64,000 nt of DNA, taken from contig QCIV01000001.1 in NCBI GenBank assembly GCA_003216455.1, positions 1 through 64,000 on the forward strand. The letters run 5' to 3'. The translations under genes and the position numbers were made by a program. Of the stretch, positions 48,263 through 57,947 are shown in pieces. Origin of the DNA: Prochlorococcus sp. AG-402-N17. Its GTDB lineage: Bacteria > Cyanobacteriota > Cyanobacteriia > PCC-6307 > Cyanobiaceae. The stretch's first letter is position 1, and every line of letters starts with the position of its first letter. The notes below the pieces were generated by a model. The model did not search any database and was not told the DNA's origin. It saw only the letters and a list, made by a program, of their open reading frames with translations.

Positions 48263-50116
48263 CTAGATATAATTTGCTACTTTAACTTCTGATCGGTTGA
48301 GCAAATCTTGTATATCTTCAGTGTCTATAGTTTCTTTTTCAATTAGCATTTGAGCCATTTCGTCAAGAACAGTTCTATTGTCTGATAAAACTTTTGTAGC
48401 TCTCTTATAGGCAACATCAACAAGTTCTGAAACCTCTACATCAATTGTTGCGGCTGTGTCTTCAGAGAAGTCTCTTGTAGAACTCATATCTCTTCCTAGA
48501 AACATCCCACCTTGAGATTGACCTAGAGCGACTGGACCTATTTTTTCACTCATCCCAAATTTAGTGATCATTTGTCTTGCTACATTGGCAACTTGTTGTA
48601 AATCATTTGAAGCTCCAGTTGTTACCTCCTCTTCACCATAGACTATTTCTTCAGCCACTCTTCCACCCAGAGCTACAGCCATTTGATTTTGAAGGTAAGA
48701 ACGAGAGTAAAGACCAGATTCCATTCTTTCTTCACTTGGAGTAAAGAAGGTTAAACCTCCAGCTTGACCTCTAGGAATTATTGAAACTTTTGCTACGGGA
48801 TCATAATCAGGCATTAATGCTCCAACGAGTGCATGACCAGCTTCGTGATAAGCAACTAATTCTTTTTTCTTATCACTGATAACTCTATCTTTCTTTTCTG
48901 GGCCTGCCATAACTCTTTCAATGGCATCACCAACTTCATTATTACTTACTTTATCTAAATCTTTTCTAGCAGCTAATATTGCTGCTTCATTTAAGAGATT
49001 AGCTAAATCTGCACCAGTAAATCCGGGTGTTCTTCTAGCTACTTTATCTAAATCTACGTCTTTTGAAAGAGTTTTATCTTTCGCATGTACATTTAATATC
49101 TGTAATCTTCCAGCGTAATCTGGTCTATCGACTGTTACCTGTCTGTCGAATCTTCCAGGGCGCATTAAAGCTGAATCTAAGACATCTGGTCTGTTGGTCG
49201 CAGCAACTATTATTATTCCTGAATTACCTTCGAAACCATCCATTTCGGTTAGGAGTTGATTTAGTGTTTGCTCTCTTTCATCATTTCCTCCGCCCATACC
49301 AGCACCTCTTTGTCTTCCAACTGCATCTATTTCATCAATGAACACAATACAAGGAGCATTCTTTTTAGCTTGTTCAAAAAGATCTCTAACTCTGCTAGCT
49401 CCAACTCCTACGAACATCTCTACAAATTCTGAACCAGATATTGAGAAAAAAGGTACACCTGCTTCTCCAGCTACTGCTTTTGCTAGCAATGTTTTTCCTG
49501 TGCCAGGAGGACCAACAAGAAGAACTCCTTTTGGAATTTTTGCTCCGACTGCAGTAAATCTATCTGGGCTCTTAAGAAAATCTACAACTTCTGTGAGTTC
49601 TAATTTTGCACCTTCAACTCCAGCAACATCTGAAAAAGTTACTTGTGTAGATGGTTCCATTTGCAGTCTAGCTTTGCTTTTACCAAAACTCATGGCAGGG
49701 TTACCACCACCAGCATTACCATTTTGGGATCTTCTGAAAAGAAAAAATAAGCCTCCAATCAAAAGTACTGGGAAAATTAAGCTACTTACAGCCTGTTGCC
49801 ATGGATTGGCTAATTTTGTGGGAGTTACAGCTATATCTACATTATTCTCAGTTAGTATTTTTAATAAATCTTTGTCAGGGGCTAAATTGACCTCAGACCT
49901 GCTCCCATCATTTTCAACAACTTGAGCTGTGGCATTATCTGGAGATATTAGGACCCTACTGATTTCTTTATCTTGTACGGCTTCTATAAAATCACTATAT
50001 CTCAAGGTCTTTGTAGAACTTTCAGTGCTAGGTTTATCAAAAACTGAAGTACCAATGAAAATTACAGTAATAACAGCTAGGACATAAAGTCCTACGTTTC
50101 TCCAACGTTTGTTCAC
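48263..50116 (-). CDS. ftsH: ATP-dependent zinc metalloprotease FtsH
   Basis: The 617-residue membrane protease has two N-terminal membrane helices (about residues 8-25 and 115-132). An AAA+ domain follows with Walker A GPPGTGKT near residue 207 and [13 protein letters not shown], then the zinc site HEAGH near 420 with a downstream Asp in [13 protein letters not shown]. In cyanobacteria FtsH removes damaged D1 from photosystem II. It starts at GTG 50116. Eda-like follows downstream and sat is upstream, 46 bases away. Confidence 0.96.
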   Translation of the reverse strand: MNKRWRNVGLYVLAVITVIFIGTSVFDKPSTESSTKTLRYSDFIEAVQDKEISRVLISPDNATAQVVENDGSRSEVNLAPDKDLLKILTENNVDIAVTPTKLANPWQQAVSSLIFPVLLIGGLFFLFRRSQNGNAGGGNPAMSFGKSKARLQMEPSTQVTFSDVAGVEGAKLELTEVVDFLKSPDRFTAVGAKIPKGVLLVGPPGTGKTLLAKAVAGEAGVPFFSISGSEFVEMFVGVGASRVRDLFEQAKKNAPCIVFIDEIDAVGRQRGAGMGGGNDEREQTLNQLLTEMDGFEGNSGIIIVAATNRPDVLDSALMRPGRFDRQVTVDRPDYAGRLQILNVHAKDKTLSKDVDLDKVARRTPGFTGADLANLLNEAAILAARKDLDKVSNNEVGDAIERVMAGPEKKDRVISDKKKELVAYHEAGHALVGALMPDYDPVAKVSIIPRGQAGGLTFFTPSEERMESGLYSRSYLQNQMAVALGGRVAEEIVYGEEEVTTGASNDLQQVANVARQMITKFGMSEKIGPVALGQSQGGMFLGRDMSSTRDFSEDTAATIDVEVSELVDVAYKRATKVLSDNRTVLDEMAQMLIEKETIDTEDIQDLLNRSEVKVANYI

Positions 50117-50162
50117 GATAAAAAATCTTTAATAAATCTATAATACTAATAATAAAACAATA

Positions 50163-51338
50163 TTAAGAGTGTCTTAGAACATCTACTACACTTTTGAATG
50201 CAAACCATTCAGGAATTGGTTCGCCATTCCTCAATTTCTTTCTAAATTCAGTACCACTAAGTTTCATAATTTCATAATTAAATTTTTTAGCTTCTTCAGC
50301 TGTTATGTATCCTTTTTCCTTCGTATAAACTAAATTTTTTGAAGGAACAGTTTGCATCATCAATTCATCTGCACACTTATTTGCAAAATTCTGGGCGTCA
50401 TATGGACCATAAAAATCTTCACCAGTTGATGAAGACTTACAACCAGCCATATCTCTACCAATAATAAAGTGGGTGCAGCCATAATTTCTTCTGATTATCA
50501 TATGTTGAAGAGCTTCTCTTGGCCCTGCCATATGCATTGAATAAGGTAAAAAAGCCCATTTTATTCTTTCATCAGATATTTCTTCTTCTAATTCTTTATA
50601 GGTCAAATATCTAACTTTTCCAGGGATATCATCTTGTTGAGTTGGCCCACAAGTTGGATGAACTAAAACAACTGAGTTAGAGGAGACATTATCTGAAAGT
50701 AAGGCATTAGTAAATAATTCATAATGTGCTCTATGAATTGGATTTCTGCATTGAAATGCAACTACATCATGATTTGATGGCAGTGTAGATCTAACTTCTT
50801 CTGGGGTTTTGCAGGGGAATTCTCTAATTGGTAGTTCGAAACCATAGACTCTTCCGCCTATATAAAATCTCTCTCTCTCGTTAAAAATCATCTTAACAGC
50901 AGGATGATCTAAAGAATTAGTACCATAACAAAGTTCAGCTTCCAAGGATTTGTCAGGCTCCCATTTAGAGCTAACTTCTAAAACTGCTATTTTTTGTTTT
51001 TTATAAGTAAGCAATATTGTCTCTCCAGCTTTTACTTTTTCATTATTTGAATCAAATACAATAGGCAAGCCAAAAAGCAACCCGTCTATATTTCTATTAT
51101 TATTAATTACTGAATTGTAGTTATTTTTATCCATAAAACCTTCCAATGGCGAAAAAGCGCCAACCATCAAAAGTTCTACATCGCATGCATTTCTCTCGCT
51201 ACATTCAAACTCATAATTAGCTTTAGATATAAGATCATTTTTAAGGTTTTGATCTTTGATAATTAAATTTTTTAGTTCCCCTCCATAAGGCGGTATTAGT
51301 CCATCAGTATCTGTTTTAGTTTTTTGTTGTAATTCCAT
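50163..51338 (-). CDS. sat: ATP sulfurylase (sulfate adenylyltransferase)
   Basis: The 391-residue homomeric (Sat/Met3-type) enzyme activates sulfate to APS as the first step of sulfate assimilation. The ATP-binding QCRNPIHRAHYEL (QxRNPxHxxH) is near residue 195, FIIGRDMAGCKSSSTG near 290, and RPL-loop-like and FSGTEFRKKLRNGEPIPEWF near the C-terminus. It has no APS-kinase domain. It lies downstream of psbO but behind psbO's terminator. Confidence 0.95.
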   Translation of the reverse strand: MELQQKTKTDTDGLIPPYGGELKNLIIKDQNLKNDLISKANYEFECSERNACDVELLMVGAFSPLEGFMDKNNYNSVINNNRNIDGLLFGLPIVFDSNNEKVKAGETILLTYKKQKIAVLEVSSKWEPDKSLEAELCYGTNSLDHPAVKMIFNERERFYIGGRVYGFELPIREFPCKTPEEVRSTLPSNHDVVAFQCRNPIHRAHYELFTNALLSDNVSSNSVVLVHPTCGPTQQDDIPGKVRYLTYKELEEEISDERIKWAFLPYSMHMAGPREALQHMIIRRNYGCTHFIIGRDMAGCKSSSTGEDFYGPYDAQNFANKCADELMMQTVPSKNLVYTKEKGYITAEEAKKFNYEIMKLSGTEFRKKLRNGEPIPEWFAFKSVVDVLRHS

Positions 51339-51363
51339 TTTTTAAATTGATAAAGAAAAATTT

Positions 51364-51395
51364 TGAAAAAAAAAGAGGGGTTTAACCCCCTTTTT
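51364..51395 (-). terminator. Intrinsic terminator of psbO
   Basis: On the minus strand GGGG-TTAAA-CCCC forms the stem (51377-51380 with 51386-51389), flanked by A-rich and T-rich arms. A run of T follows downstream (the A-run around 51366-51374 on the plus strand). It lies 15-46 bases after the psbO stop. Confidence 0.88.
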
Positions 51396-51409
51396 CTATT
51401 AAGTAGGAT

Positions 51410-52204
51410 TTATGCCTTTCTTCCGTAAAGCTCCCCAATTATTTTTACATCAAGTGGATCCTTTGAACCCATATCTGTATCTGAAGGTTGGATAGCTTCA
51501 AAAGTACCAGCAAATTCGTCTGTGTCAGAATCTACATTGTTGATTGAAAGAGTAATAACGCCAGTACCGTTTACATCAACTTTAATATTTTCTTTTGCAA
51601 GTTCTTCGTCATCTCCTCCTAAGGCAACTAAACCTTGAGCATATTCAACACCAGTATTTTTAGCTCTTGCCTTAGGATCTAGAAAGTCACCAGTTCTGTA
51701 GTTAGGTGTAAATGTTGAACCATTAACCTCAGTGCCTGGCTCAATAGATGAAGGTAAATCAGCTGTAAGATCTTTTGCTGAGAATGCAAATGGCACCTCC
51801 AAACCACCAGGAGTTAATACAGTAATAAGTTGAAAATCAATACCACCCTTTTCAGTAAAAGTTCCTGAATCTATATCTCCATAAACTTCTGTTACTGTGG
51901 TGTTATTTCTAGGACTAATAATTTTTGTAGAAACAAATTCTGCAGCTTTTCGTTTTGTTCCTGGCACTTTTACATAAACTTCTGTTGGATGCATGCATAT
52001 TCCTCTAAGGCTATCTCCATTCCCTAGAGATATTGATCCGACAAGAGATGAGTCTAATGAAGGACAATCATTAGCTTTTCCTGTGTTAACAACATCTGTG
52101 AATTGTGCATTTCCTCTTTCAGAAAAAGCAAATGTTTTAACAGGTACGAAAGCAAAAGTTATACAAATTGAAATAACAAAAGCTAAGAAAGAACGAATTC
52201 TCAT
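51410..52204 (-). CDS. psbO: Photosystem II manganese-stabilising protein PsbO
   Basis: The 264-residue lumenal extrinsic protein shields the Mn4CaO5 cluster. A hydrophobic signal peptide at residues 1-27 (MRIRSFLAFVISICITFAFV to TFAF) precedes the mature start. The two disulfide cysteines are in NDCPSLDSS and LRGICMHPTEVYVK. The beta-barrel motif GGIDFQLITVLTPGGLEVPF and the C-terminal DPLDVKIIGELYGRK are diagnostic. The frame is open 15 codons further upstream (TTG/GTG-type start at 52249), but that would spoil the signal peptide, so ATG 52204 is chosen. A strong terminator follows. Confidence 0.97.
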   Translation of the reverse strand: MRIRSFLAFVISICITFAFVPVKTFAFSERGNAQFTDVVNTGKANDCPSLDSSLVGSISLGNGDSLRGICMHPTEVYVKVPGTKRKAAEFVSTKIISPRNNTTVTEVYGDIDSGTFTEKGGIDFQLITVLTPGGLEVPFAFSAKDLTADLPSSIEPGTEVNGSTFTPNYRTGDFLDPKARAKNTGVEYAQGLVALGGDDEELAKENIKVDVNGTGVITLSINNVDSDTDEFAGTFEAIQPSDTDMGSKDPLDVKIIGELYGRKA

Positions 52205-52421
52205 AATTAAAGTTGCAGTAAAGTTCTGTGACGATAGATTAAAGGTCATCTAATAAGTTCAGTACGGATATTACAAGGGAAAGGACCATAAAAGATAGGA
52301 CTTTTAAATCCTCGAAACAACCCGTAGCTTTTTAGATATTAAAAAACTGGAATTATTTTAAGCTATCACATAATTTTTAATGATTAAGATTACAAAAAAA
52401 TACAAATTAAAAATTTTTTTT

Positions 52422-53678
52422 TTATTTTTTTAATGAAATAATTTGGGTTATTAATTTATTTGCTAAATCAATTTTTGATGTTTTGTTAATGTAGTGTTCC
52501 ATATTGTTAGTATCGAATAGCCAACCTTCATTTTGTGCCAAAAAACCAAATCCTTGGCCTTCAAGATCAATTGGATTTGCGAATAGATAATCACAACCCT
52601 TTTTGATAATCTTTTCTTTAATTGTCATTCGTGCTTCTTCGATAGATCCTGTAAAAGCACAAAAGCCTACAAAAACTTGGTGATCTTTTTTTGATTTACT
52701 AATTGTTTTTAAAATATCTGGGACTAGCTCAAAGTTTTTATTCAAATGATCATTAATTTGATTTTTTGGAATTTTAGCTGAAGTATCAGAGGTTATCTTG
52801 AAATCAGATACTGCTGCATTCATGAAAAAATAATCGCAACTTGATATTTTATTATTAATTGCTCTAATTAAATCAACACTAGTTTCAATTTCATATCTTT
52901 TTATTCCATCAGTAAGATTCTTATCGATTTTCAGAGGCCCATGAACATATTTTACTTGTGCTCCTCTGAACCTCGCTACTTGAGAAAGAAGTAGGCCCAT
53001 AGCTCCAGAACTTTTGTTAGTAATGTGTCTTGCAGAGTCAATTTTCTCTGAGGTACACCCTCCAGTTATTAAAATTTTTTTATTAAGTAAATCTTTGCGA
53101 TATTCATTTTGTTTGTGTGAAGCTATAAATTCAAGAGCTAATTGGATTAGATCATTTGGAGGTATCTTACCGATGCCAATAGCATCACATGCTAAGAGGC
53201 CTTCACTTGGTTGCAAAGACAAAACATTTTCGTAATTCTGTAAATTCTCATAATTTTTTTGGACAGCTTTATTTAGCCACATTTGTGTATTCATTGCTGG
53301 TGCAACAATAATTGGCTTTATATTTGCTATTAAGATGCTTGGGATCAATCCCTCTGCATTTCCAGTTACCCATTTTGCTAATGTTGTCGCTGTTAAAGGG
53401 GCAATGATTAAAATATCAGCCCAATTACTTAGTTCTATGTGAAGAGGTGTTGATTGACTATCAGACCATTGATCATTTTCTAAAATGCAAGGGTTTCTAC
53501 TTAAAATAGAGAGAGAAAGCGGCTTTATTAATTTTTCTGCATTTTTTGATAAAACGCATCTTATTTCATAATTTTCTTTCGCTAATTGGCTAACTAATAA
53601 TGGAATTCTTACAGCTGCAATACTTCCAGTTATTAATAAAAGAACCTTTATTTTGGAGTCCTTATTTTTAGTTTTCAT
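52422..53678 (-). CDS. coaBC: Bifunctional CoaBC (phosphopantothenoylcysteine synthetase/decarboxylase)
   Basis: The 418-residue protein makes 4'-phosphopantetheine for coenzyme A. The N-terminal flavin-dependent CoaC half has TGSIAAVRIPLLVSQL and the PAMNTQMW motif near residue 130. The C-terminal CoaB half starts near 205 (ILITGGCTSEKIDSARHITN, then SSGAMGLLLSQV) and includes the AAVSDF segment. It overlaps the 3' end of the DUF2555 gene by 11 bases, suggesting coupling. Confidence 0.95.
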   Translation of the reverse strand: MKTKNKDSKIKVLLLITGSIAAVRIPLLVSQLAKENYEIRCVLSKNAEKLIKPLSLSILSRNPCILENDQWSDSQSTPLHIELSNWADILIIAPLTATTLAKWVTGNAEGLIPSILIANIKPIIVAPAMNTQMWLNKAVQKNYENLQNYENVLSLQPSEGLLACDAIGIGKIPPNDLIQLALEFIASHKQNEYRKDLLNKKILITGGCTSEKIDSARHITNKSSGAMGLLLSQVARFRGAQVKYVHGPLKIDKNLTDGIKRYEIETSVDLIRAINNKISSCDYFFMNAAVSDFKITSDTSAKIPKNQINDHLNKNFELVPDILKTISKSKKDHQVFVGFCAFTGSIEEARMTIKEKIIKKGCDYLFANPIDLEGQGFGFLAQNEGWLFDTNNMEHYINKTSKIDLANKLITQIISLKK

Positions 53679-53889
53679 CGAAAGGTTCCTGATCGAGGAG
53701 ATGCGTATAATTAGTTGTTAATTCAGGTCTATTGATTGCAAGAGCCCTCAGTAAGTGCCAGTCTTTTAAACCATCAAATGGAGTATTATAATTATCTTCC
53801 TCTAGCCTTTTAGCGAGCTCAAGTGTCATTTCTTCATCAAAAGAATTTACTAGTTCCTCACTTATTTTATTTTCAGAAATGAATTTCAT
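53668..53889 (-). CDS. DUF2555 small protein
   Basis: The 73-residue acidic protein matches the cyanobacterial DUF2555 family (FDEEMTLELAKRLEEDNYNT, then PFDGLKDWHLLRALAINRPE). The function is unknown. It is upstream of and overlapping coaBC. I begin at ATG 53889 (MKFISENK); a TTG at 53904 would add five residues that look like non-coding sequence. Confidence 0.85.
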   Translation of the reverse strand: MKFISENKISEELVNSFDEEMTLELAKRLEEDNYNTPFDGLKDWHLLRALAINRPELTTNYTHLLDQEPFDEN

Positions 53890-54110
53890 ATTGAGTAAAG
53901 TCAATATACTTTAATAATAAAGCCTCAAGTAATTATTTAAAATTGATATGAGAATTAAGTACATATTTTCAAGAGATATGATAAATTTTCAATTTTCATA
54001 ATCTTTTCAAATTGTTGTTAGGTCATTTATCTTCATTCTCAGTCATAAATATGCAAACTCTCCTTTTCAAAAATATTCTTTCTTAAAATATTCGTGTAAA
54101 AATACATATC

Positions 54111-54311
54111 ATGACGCAAACAAAAAGAGAGCAAGTCATCAGTCATATTCGATATTTAAGGCAAGAGCTCAGAGAAATGCATTTAGGAATAAAAGAAGAT
54201 GACCTTTTCCCTGAACCAGGCGAATTAAGAGGATTAATGGCTCAGTTGGAAGCATTACTTGAATTAATAGAAGGAAATACTAAAATTCAATCAAACTCTG
54301 AAGCCGCTTAG
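54111..54311 (+). CDS. Conserved hypothetical small helical protein
   Basis: The 66-residue protein is charged, mostly alpha-helical and has no cysteine or membrane segment. It starts MTQTKREQVISHIRYLRQEL and has a short PGELRGLMAQLEALLELIEG segment. I do not recognise a family with certainty. It is co-directional with the Ycf20-like gene 11 bases downstream. The upstream gap of 206 bases shows only AT-rich sequence. Confidence 0.7.
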   Translation: MTQTKREQVISHIRYLRQELREMHLGIKEDDLFPEPGELRGLMAQLEALLELIEGNTKIQSNSEAA

Positions 54312-54322
54312 TTCAATGCAAA

Positions 54323-54664
54323 ATGGTTGTTAAACCTCAAAAGACAAAATTTCAGCTAAAAATTGTGGAAAATATTCAGACATTAAGTATTTGGGCTAAT
54401 AATCCATGGCGAAGATATTCAATTTCATTGATTACACTTTTAATCGGCTACTTTTTTGGAAGTTCTCTTGGTATGGTAAGTGCCGTTGTGGAACTAATGG
54501 ATCCTGTAGCCGCTTTTTTATCAGTATTTTTTATTGAGTTTTTAATAGTTCTAAGAAGAAATTTTAGATTTGAAAGGAAAAAGAAATTTTTAGTACTTTT
54601 ATTAGATTCTTTAAGATTGGGATTATTTTATGGTTTCTTTACTGAAAGTCTTAAGTTGCTATAA
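54323..54664 (+). CDS. Ycf20-like (DUF565) membrane protein
   Basis: The 113-residue protein has two hydrophobic segments (about residues 36-58 and 62-80). It carries the DUF565/Ycf20 pattern: LIGYFFGSSLGMVSAVVELM, DPVAAFLSVFFIEFLIVLRR, and a final amphipathic LLDSLRLGLFYGFFTESLKL. Plastid Ycf20 relatives are linked to non-photochemical quenching, but the bacterial role is unproven. It converges on pyrB with a 2-base gap. Confidence 0.85.
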   Translation: MVVKPQKTKFQLKIVENIQTLSIWANNPWRRYSISLITLLIGYFFGSSLGMVSAVVELMDPVAAFLSVFFIEFLIVLRRNFRFERKKKFLVLLLDSLRLGLFYGFFTESLKLL

Positions 54665-54666
54665 AT

Positions 54667-55683
54667 TTACTTGTTGTGTTTTTGTAATAGATAAAGCAAA
54701 GCCATTCTTATAGGGATACCATTTGCAACTTGATTATTAATTAAACAATTAGGATATCGATCAACCACTTTGCTACTTATTTCAATATCTCTGTTAATGG
54801 GACCAGGATGTAAAATTGGAATTTCTTTATTATTTAAAGATAATTTCTCTGGGGTTAAGCCAAAATCCAAACTATATGAATCAATGCTACTTAGTAAATT
54901 TTCTATCATTCTCTCTTTCTGGAGTCTTAAAACAATAATCGCATCTGCAATTTTTATTGATTCTTCCAATGATCTAGAAATTGTTATGGAACCTCTTGAT
55001 TTAACGGGATCTTCGGTTTGATTTGGCGCGGGGGTTTTTAAAAAATTGATAAATTCATCAGGTATTAATGTTTTAGGACCACATAAGATTATGTCGGCGC
55101 CGAATGCACTCAAAGCCCAAAGATTTGACCTGGCAACCCTTGAATGATTAACGTCTCCAATTATTAAAATTTTTTTGGAATTTAAAACCTCTGGATTCAG
55201 TGTTTTTTGGGAAAAGAATTTTATCAATGTATAGATGTCAAGCAATCCTTGGCTGGGGTGACTATGTAATCCATCTCCCGCATTAAGAACCGAAGTCTTG
55301 GAATTTATTGCATCAAGTTTTTTTGCAATCTCAAAGGTTATGTAACTTGATGAATGTCTAATAACTAATGTATCCGCCCCCATAGCAGAATAAGTTATGG
55401 CTGTATCAATTATTGTTTCGCCTTTTGTTAAAGAGCTGGAGGATGGCGCAAACGTTTGGACATCAGCAGAGAGTCTTTTTGCTGCAAGCTCAAAACTATT
55501 TTTTGTTCTTGTACTAGCTTCAAAAAATAAAGACGTTACCAAAGTCCCTTGTAAGGCCGGTATCTTTTTTGTTCCTGCATTCTTTAGTGCATCAAATCTA
55601 TTAGCTAATTCAAATACTGACTCATAATCTTTAATTGAAAAATTAGCTAGTGTGTGGATATGTTTATGAGGCCAAATTTGCAT
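54667..55683 (-). CDS. pyrB: Aspartate carbamoyltransferase catalytic subunit
   Basis: The 338-residue enzyme joins carbamoyl phosphate and aspartate in pyrimidine synthesis. The carbamoyl-phosphate motif reads [19 protein letters not shown] near residue 53 (the last Arg of the common STRTR is Lys). [18 protein letters not shown] is near 135 and [12 protein letters not shown] near 290. It is upstream of mpg's 3' end by 21 bases on the same strand. No regulatory pyrI is nearby. Confidence 0.95.
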   Translation of the reverse strand: MQIWPHKHIHTLANFSIKDYESVFELANRFDALKNAGTKKIPALQGTLVTSLFFEASTRTKNSFELAAKRLSADVQTFAPSSSSLTKGETIIDTAITYSAMGADTLVIRHSSSYITFEIAKKLDAINSKTSVLNAGDGLHSHPSQGLLDIYTLIKFFSQKTLNPEVLNSKKILIIGDVNHSRVARSNLWALSAFGADIILCGPKTLIPDEFINFLKTPAPNQTEDPVKSRGSITISRSLEESIKIADAIIVLRLQKERMIENLLSSIDSYSLDFGLTPEKLSLNNKEIPILHPGPINRDIEISSKVVDRYPNCLINNQVANGIPIRMALLYLLQKHNK

Positions 55684-55704
55684 TACGGTTAAAAAGATAA
55701 ATGA

Positions 55705-56289
55705 TTATTGAAATTTAGGTGTTCTATCACCCTTTAATCTTTTACTTACACTCCTACTATTTTTGAGATACCAACGCCATTTTATATTTTTTGCCTTTGA
55801 TATGCCAATTCTCGTAGTTTGAATAAGATCTTTTTCTTCTAGAGTGGAGTCTCGTGGAGAAATCCATAAAGATTTTTTATTAAGAACTTCAAGTGAGTTA
55901 AATGAAATGTCTACACTGAATGTTTTACTTACTAGACCAGGACCAGAAGCTAATCTTTCATTCTTATTAGAGATAAAAACTGATCTTATCAAAACACCAC
56001 TCGCAAAATTTTCTTTATCAGTAACTATGTTTAAACAATGATGAATGCCATAAGATTTGTAAATATAAAATGTGCCAGGTTTGCCGAATAATGATTTGTT
56101 TGATTCAGTCATTTTGCGGTAGCCATGACAGGCTTCTTCTTCCTGAGAATAAGCTTCAGTTTCAACAATAACCCCTTTTACTTGATCTATCTCATTGTTT
56201 TTTTTTATAAGGTGACAGCCTATTAAATCAGGAGCAACAAGTTTAGAGTGCCGATAAAAAAAATTTTTTGGAAATAATTCTTCTTCTAT
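55705..56289 (-). CDS. mpg: 3-methyladenine DNA glycosylase (AAG/MPG family), start lost or frameshifted
   Basis: The glycosylase that removes alkylated purines is clear. VIVETEAYSQEEEACHGYRK precedes the first standard ATG (56112), then PGTFYIYKSYGIHHCLNIVT and ASGVLIRSVF follow, and LASGPGLVSKTF. The frame is open without a canonical start up to ATA 56289 (about 194 codons). If the T6 run 56289-56294 were T7, ATG 56303 would open MDIKKIEEELFPKNFFYRH and give a natural 199-residue protein. So the gene either starts at ATA, is broken, or has a one-base sequence error. From ATG 56112 alone, about a third and key catalytic residues would be missing. Confidence 0.75.
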   Translation of the reverse strand: MEEELFPKNFFYRHSKLVAPDLIGCHLIKKNNEIDQVKGVIVETEAYSQEEEACHGYRKMTESNKSLFGKPGTFYIYKSYGIHHCLNIVTDKENFASGVLIRSVFISNKNERLASGPGLVSKTFSVDISFNSLEVLNKKSLWISPRDSTLEEKDLIQTTRIGISKAKNIKWRWYLKNSRSVSKRLKGDRTPKFQ

Positions 56290-56460
56290 TTTTTAATATC
56301 CATCTAATAACATATTTAGCTGAGAAAAATAATTAAGGCTATTAATTGATATTGATTTTCAAAAAGATGTGATTATTTTTTTGAATTATTTGAAATTCAA
56401 AGGATATGTAAATAAATTGTTCTTGATAAACTACTATTTAATAAGAAAGATATTAAAGGT

Positions 56461-56754
56461 ATGACAAAAATAACTAAAGAGGAAGTAAAAAAAGTTGCAC
56501 ATTTAGCGAGATTAGAACTTAACGAGAATGAAATTAATAATCATGCAGAACAATTAGAAAAGATATTGGATTATATAAGACAACTTGAAAAAATTGATAC
56601 AGATGATGTTCCCTGTACAACGAGAGCTATAGAGGTTGTAAATGTTTTTAGAAAAGACGAAAAGAAAAACTCTAATTGCAATGAAGAACTTTTAGAATTG
56701 GGTCCATCGAGAGAAGATAAATATTTTAAAGTACCAAAAATTATTAATGAATGA
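56461..56754 (+). CDS. gatC: Asp/Glu-tRNA amidotransferase subunit C
   Basis: The 97-residue small subunit of GatCAB converts Glu-tRNA(Gln) to Gln-tRNA(Gln). The N-terminal helix motif ITKEEVKKVAHLARLELNEN and QLEKILDYIRQLEKIDTDDV are diagnostic, with the C-terminal PSREDKYFKVPKII strand. GatA and GatB are not in the window, so the genes are dispersed. It converges on crtR with a gap of 5 bases. Confidence 0.95.
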   Translation: MTKITKEEVKKVAHLARLELNENEINNHAEQLEKILDYIRQLEKIDTDDVPCTTRAIEVVNVFRKDEKKNSNCNEELLELGPSREDKYFKVPKIINE

Positions 56755-56759
56755 GTAAG

Positions 56760-57791
56760 TTAGTTGCTTCCAATAAATGTTTTGTTGACTATCTTTAATA
56801 AAAATTTTTTTATTTTAAAGCCTGGATATAAATTTATGATTTTTCTTATTTTCCCCCTCTTTTTGCTATGACTCCTTATACCTATTAATAAATCATAAAT
56901 AAAGTTAAAAATGTCTTCTTTACTTTCAAATATTCCAACCCTTTGAGGGGATCCTTTTTTATCTAATAAAGGCTTAGTTTTTTCATAAGCTATCTTGTAT
57001 TCAAACCAAGGAATCGAAGGCCAAAGATGATGAATGAGATGATAATTTTGTCCCATTATTAATAAATTCATAAATTTACTTGGATAAACTCTCGAGTTTA
57101 TCCATTTATTTCTTGATCGAAATGGTCTATGGGGTAAATAATCAAAAAATATTCCTAAAGTGACTCCTACCATTAATGCTGGACCGAACCATAAATTATA
57201 AATTAAATTCATAAAATCAAATTTCAAACCTGCCAAGATAATTGTTATGAAGATAGATCTTTCAATTCCCCATTGTAGTAATTCATATCTTCTCCAAAGT
57301 TTTCTTTGAAAGAAAAACACCTCATGATAAAAAAATCTTGGAGCAATTAGCCAAATTGGACCAAAAGTACTGACAATATGATCTGGATCATTTTTGGGGT
57401 GATTTACGTGGATATGATGTTGTAAATGAACTCTCGTAAAAACTGGGAAGCTAAACCCTAATAGAATTGCTGAGCCATGACCCATTGCTTGATTTATCCA
57501 AGGAACTGGATGAGCAGCTTTATGACAAGCATCATGAATAACAGTACCTTCGATATGTAAAGCTAAAAATGCAGTGGCTACGAGTAAAGGTAAAGGCCAA
57601 ACACCCCTATACCATTGCCATATGCTAAGAAAAGCAAGAAAATAACCGCCAAAAAATAAACCTAATGTTGGATTCCAAAAACTTGGCGGATCTACGTAAT
57701 TTTTAATCTCTTTTTGCCAATTAAATGTTTTTGAAGAAATAGTGTTTGTTGTTGTATTTTTACTGGTTAGGTTTGAAATCGTTTCTTTTAT
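56760..57791 (-). CDS. crtR: Beta-carotene hydroxylase CrtR (no canonical start codon)
   Basis: The product is a di-iron membrane hydroxylase of the desaturase superfamily that makes zeaxanthin. All histidine boxes are present: HDACHKAAH (upstream of 57485), HLQHHIHVNH and YHLIHHLWPSIPWFEY. The reading frame is open back to a stop at 57798-57800 but contains no ATG, GTG or TTG until ATG 57485. That ATG would delete the first box and one membrane span. ATA at 57791 opens KETISNLTSKNTTTNTISSK and the natural N-terminus, giving about 343 residues. So it is translated from ATA, or a G-to-A change lies in the start. The region is divergent to tRNA-Leu. Confidence 0.82.
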   Translation of the reverse strand: MKETISNLTSKNTTTNTISSKTFNWQKEIKNYVDPPSFWNPTLGLFFGGYFLAFLSIWQWYRGVWPLPLLVATAFLALHIEGTVIHDACHKAAHPVPWINQAMGHGSAILLGFSFPVFTRVHLQHHIHVNHPKNDPDHIVSTFGPIWLIAPRFFYHEVFFFQRKLWRRYELLQWGIERSIFITIILAGLKFDFMNLIYNLWFGPALMVGVTLGIFFDYLPHRPFRSRNKWINSRVYPSKFMNLLIMGQNYHLIHHLWPSIPWFEYKIAYEKTKPLLDKKGSPQRVGIFESKEDIFNFIYDLLIGIRSHSKKRGKIRKIINLYPGFKIKKFLLKIVNKTFIGSN

Positions 57792-57815
57792 TCTTTAAAT
57801 AATATAACTAATATT

Positions 57816-57899
57816 TTAAGATGATTGCATACTCAAAGATATAAAATTTCTTTTAAGAAATTTTTAATTAAATTTAATGTGTCAAATTAATCATCTTAA
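57816..57899. repeat. Nested inverted repeats between crtR and tRNA-Leu
   Basis: The outer arms TTAAGATGATT (57816-57826) and AATCATCTTAA (57889-57899) are exact 11-bp complements. Within them AAAATTTCTT (57843-57852) and AAGAAATTTT (57855-57864) form an exact 10-bp stem around TT. They lie in the divergent gap of about 156 bases between crtR and the tRNA gene. The structure could be part of a crtR leader, a small RNA or a dyad operator. Confidence 0.55.
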
Positions 57900-57947
57900 G
57901 AAAAAAAATTTTTAAAATATACCTCTTTCAATTATTATTTTATTTGA

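Noticed and set aside
49338..49925. 195-codon plus-strand frame opposite ftsH
   Set aside because: It is a shadow of the conserved AAA+ coding strand, without any recognisable domain.
52205..52249. Longer N-terminus for PsbO
   Set aside because: The added 15 residues would precede and bury the signal peptide; MRIRSFLAF is the natural start.
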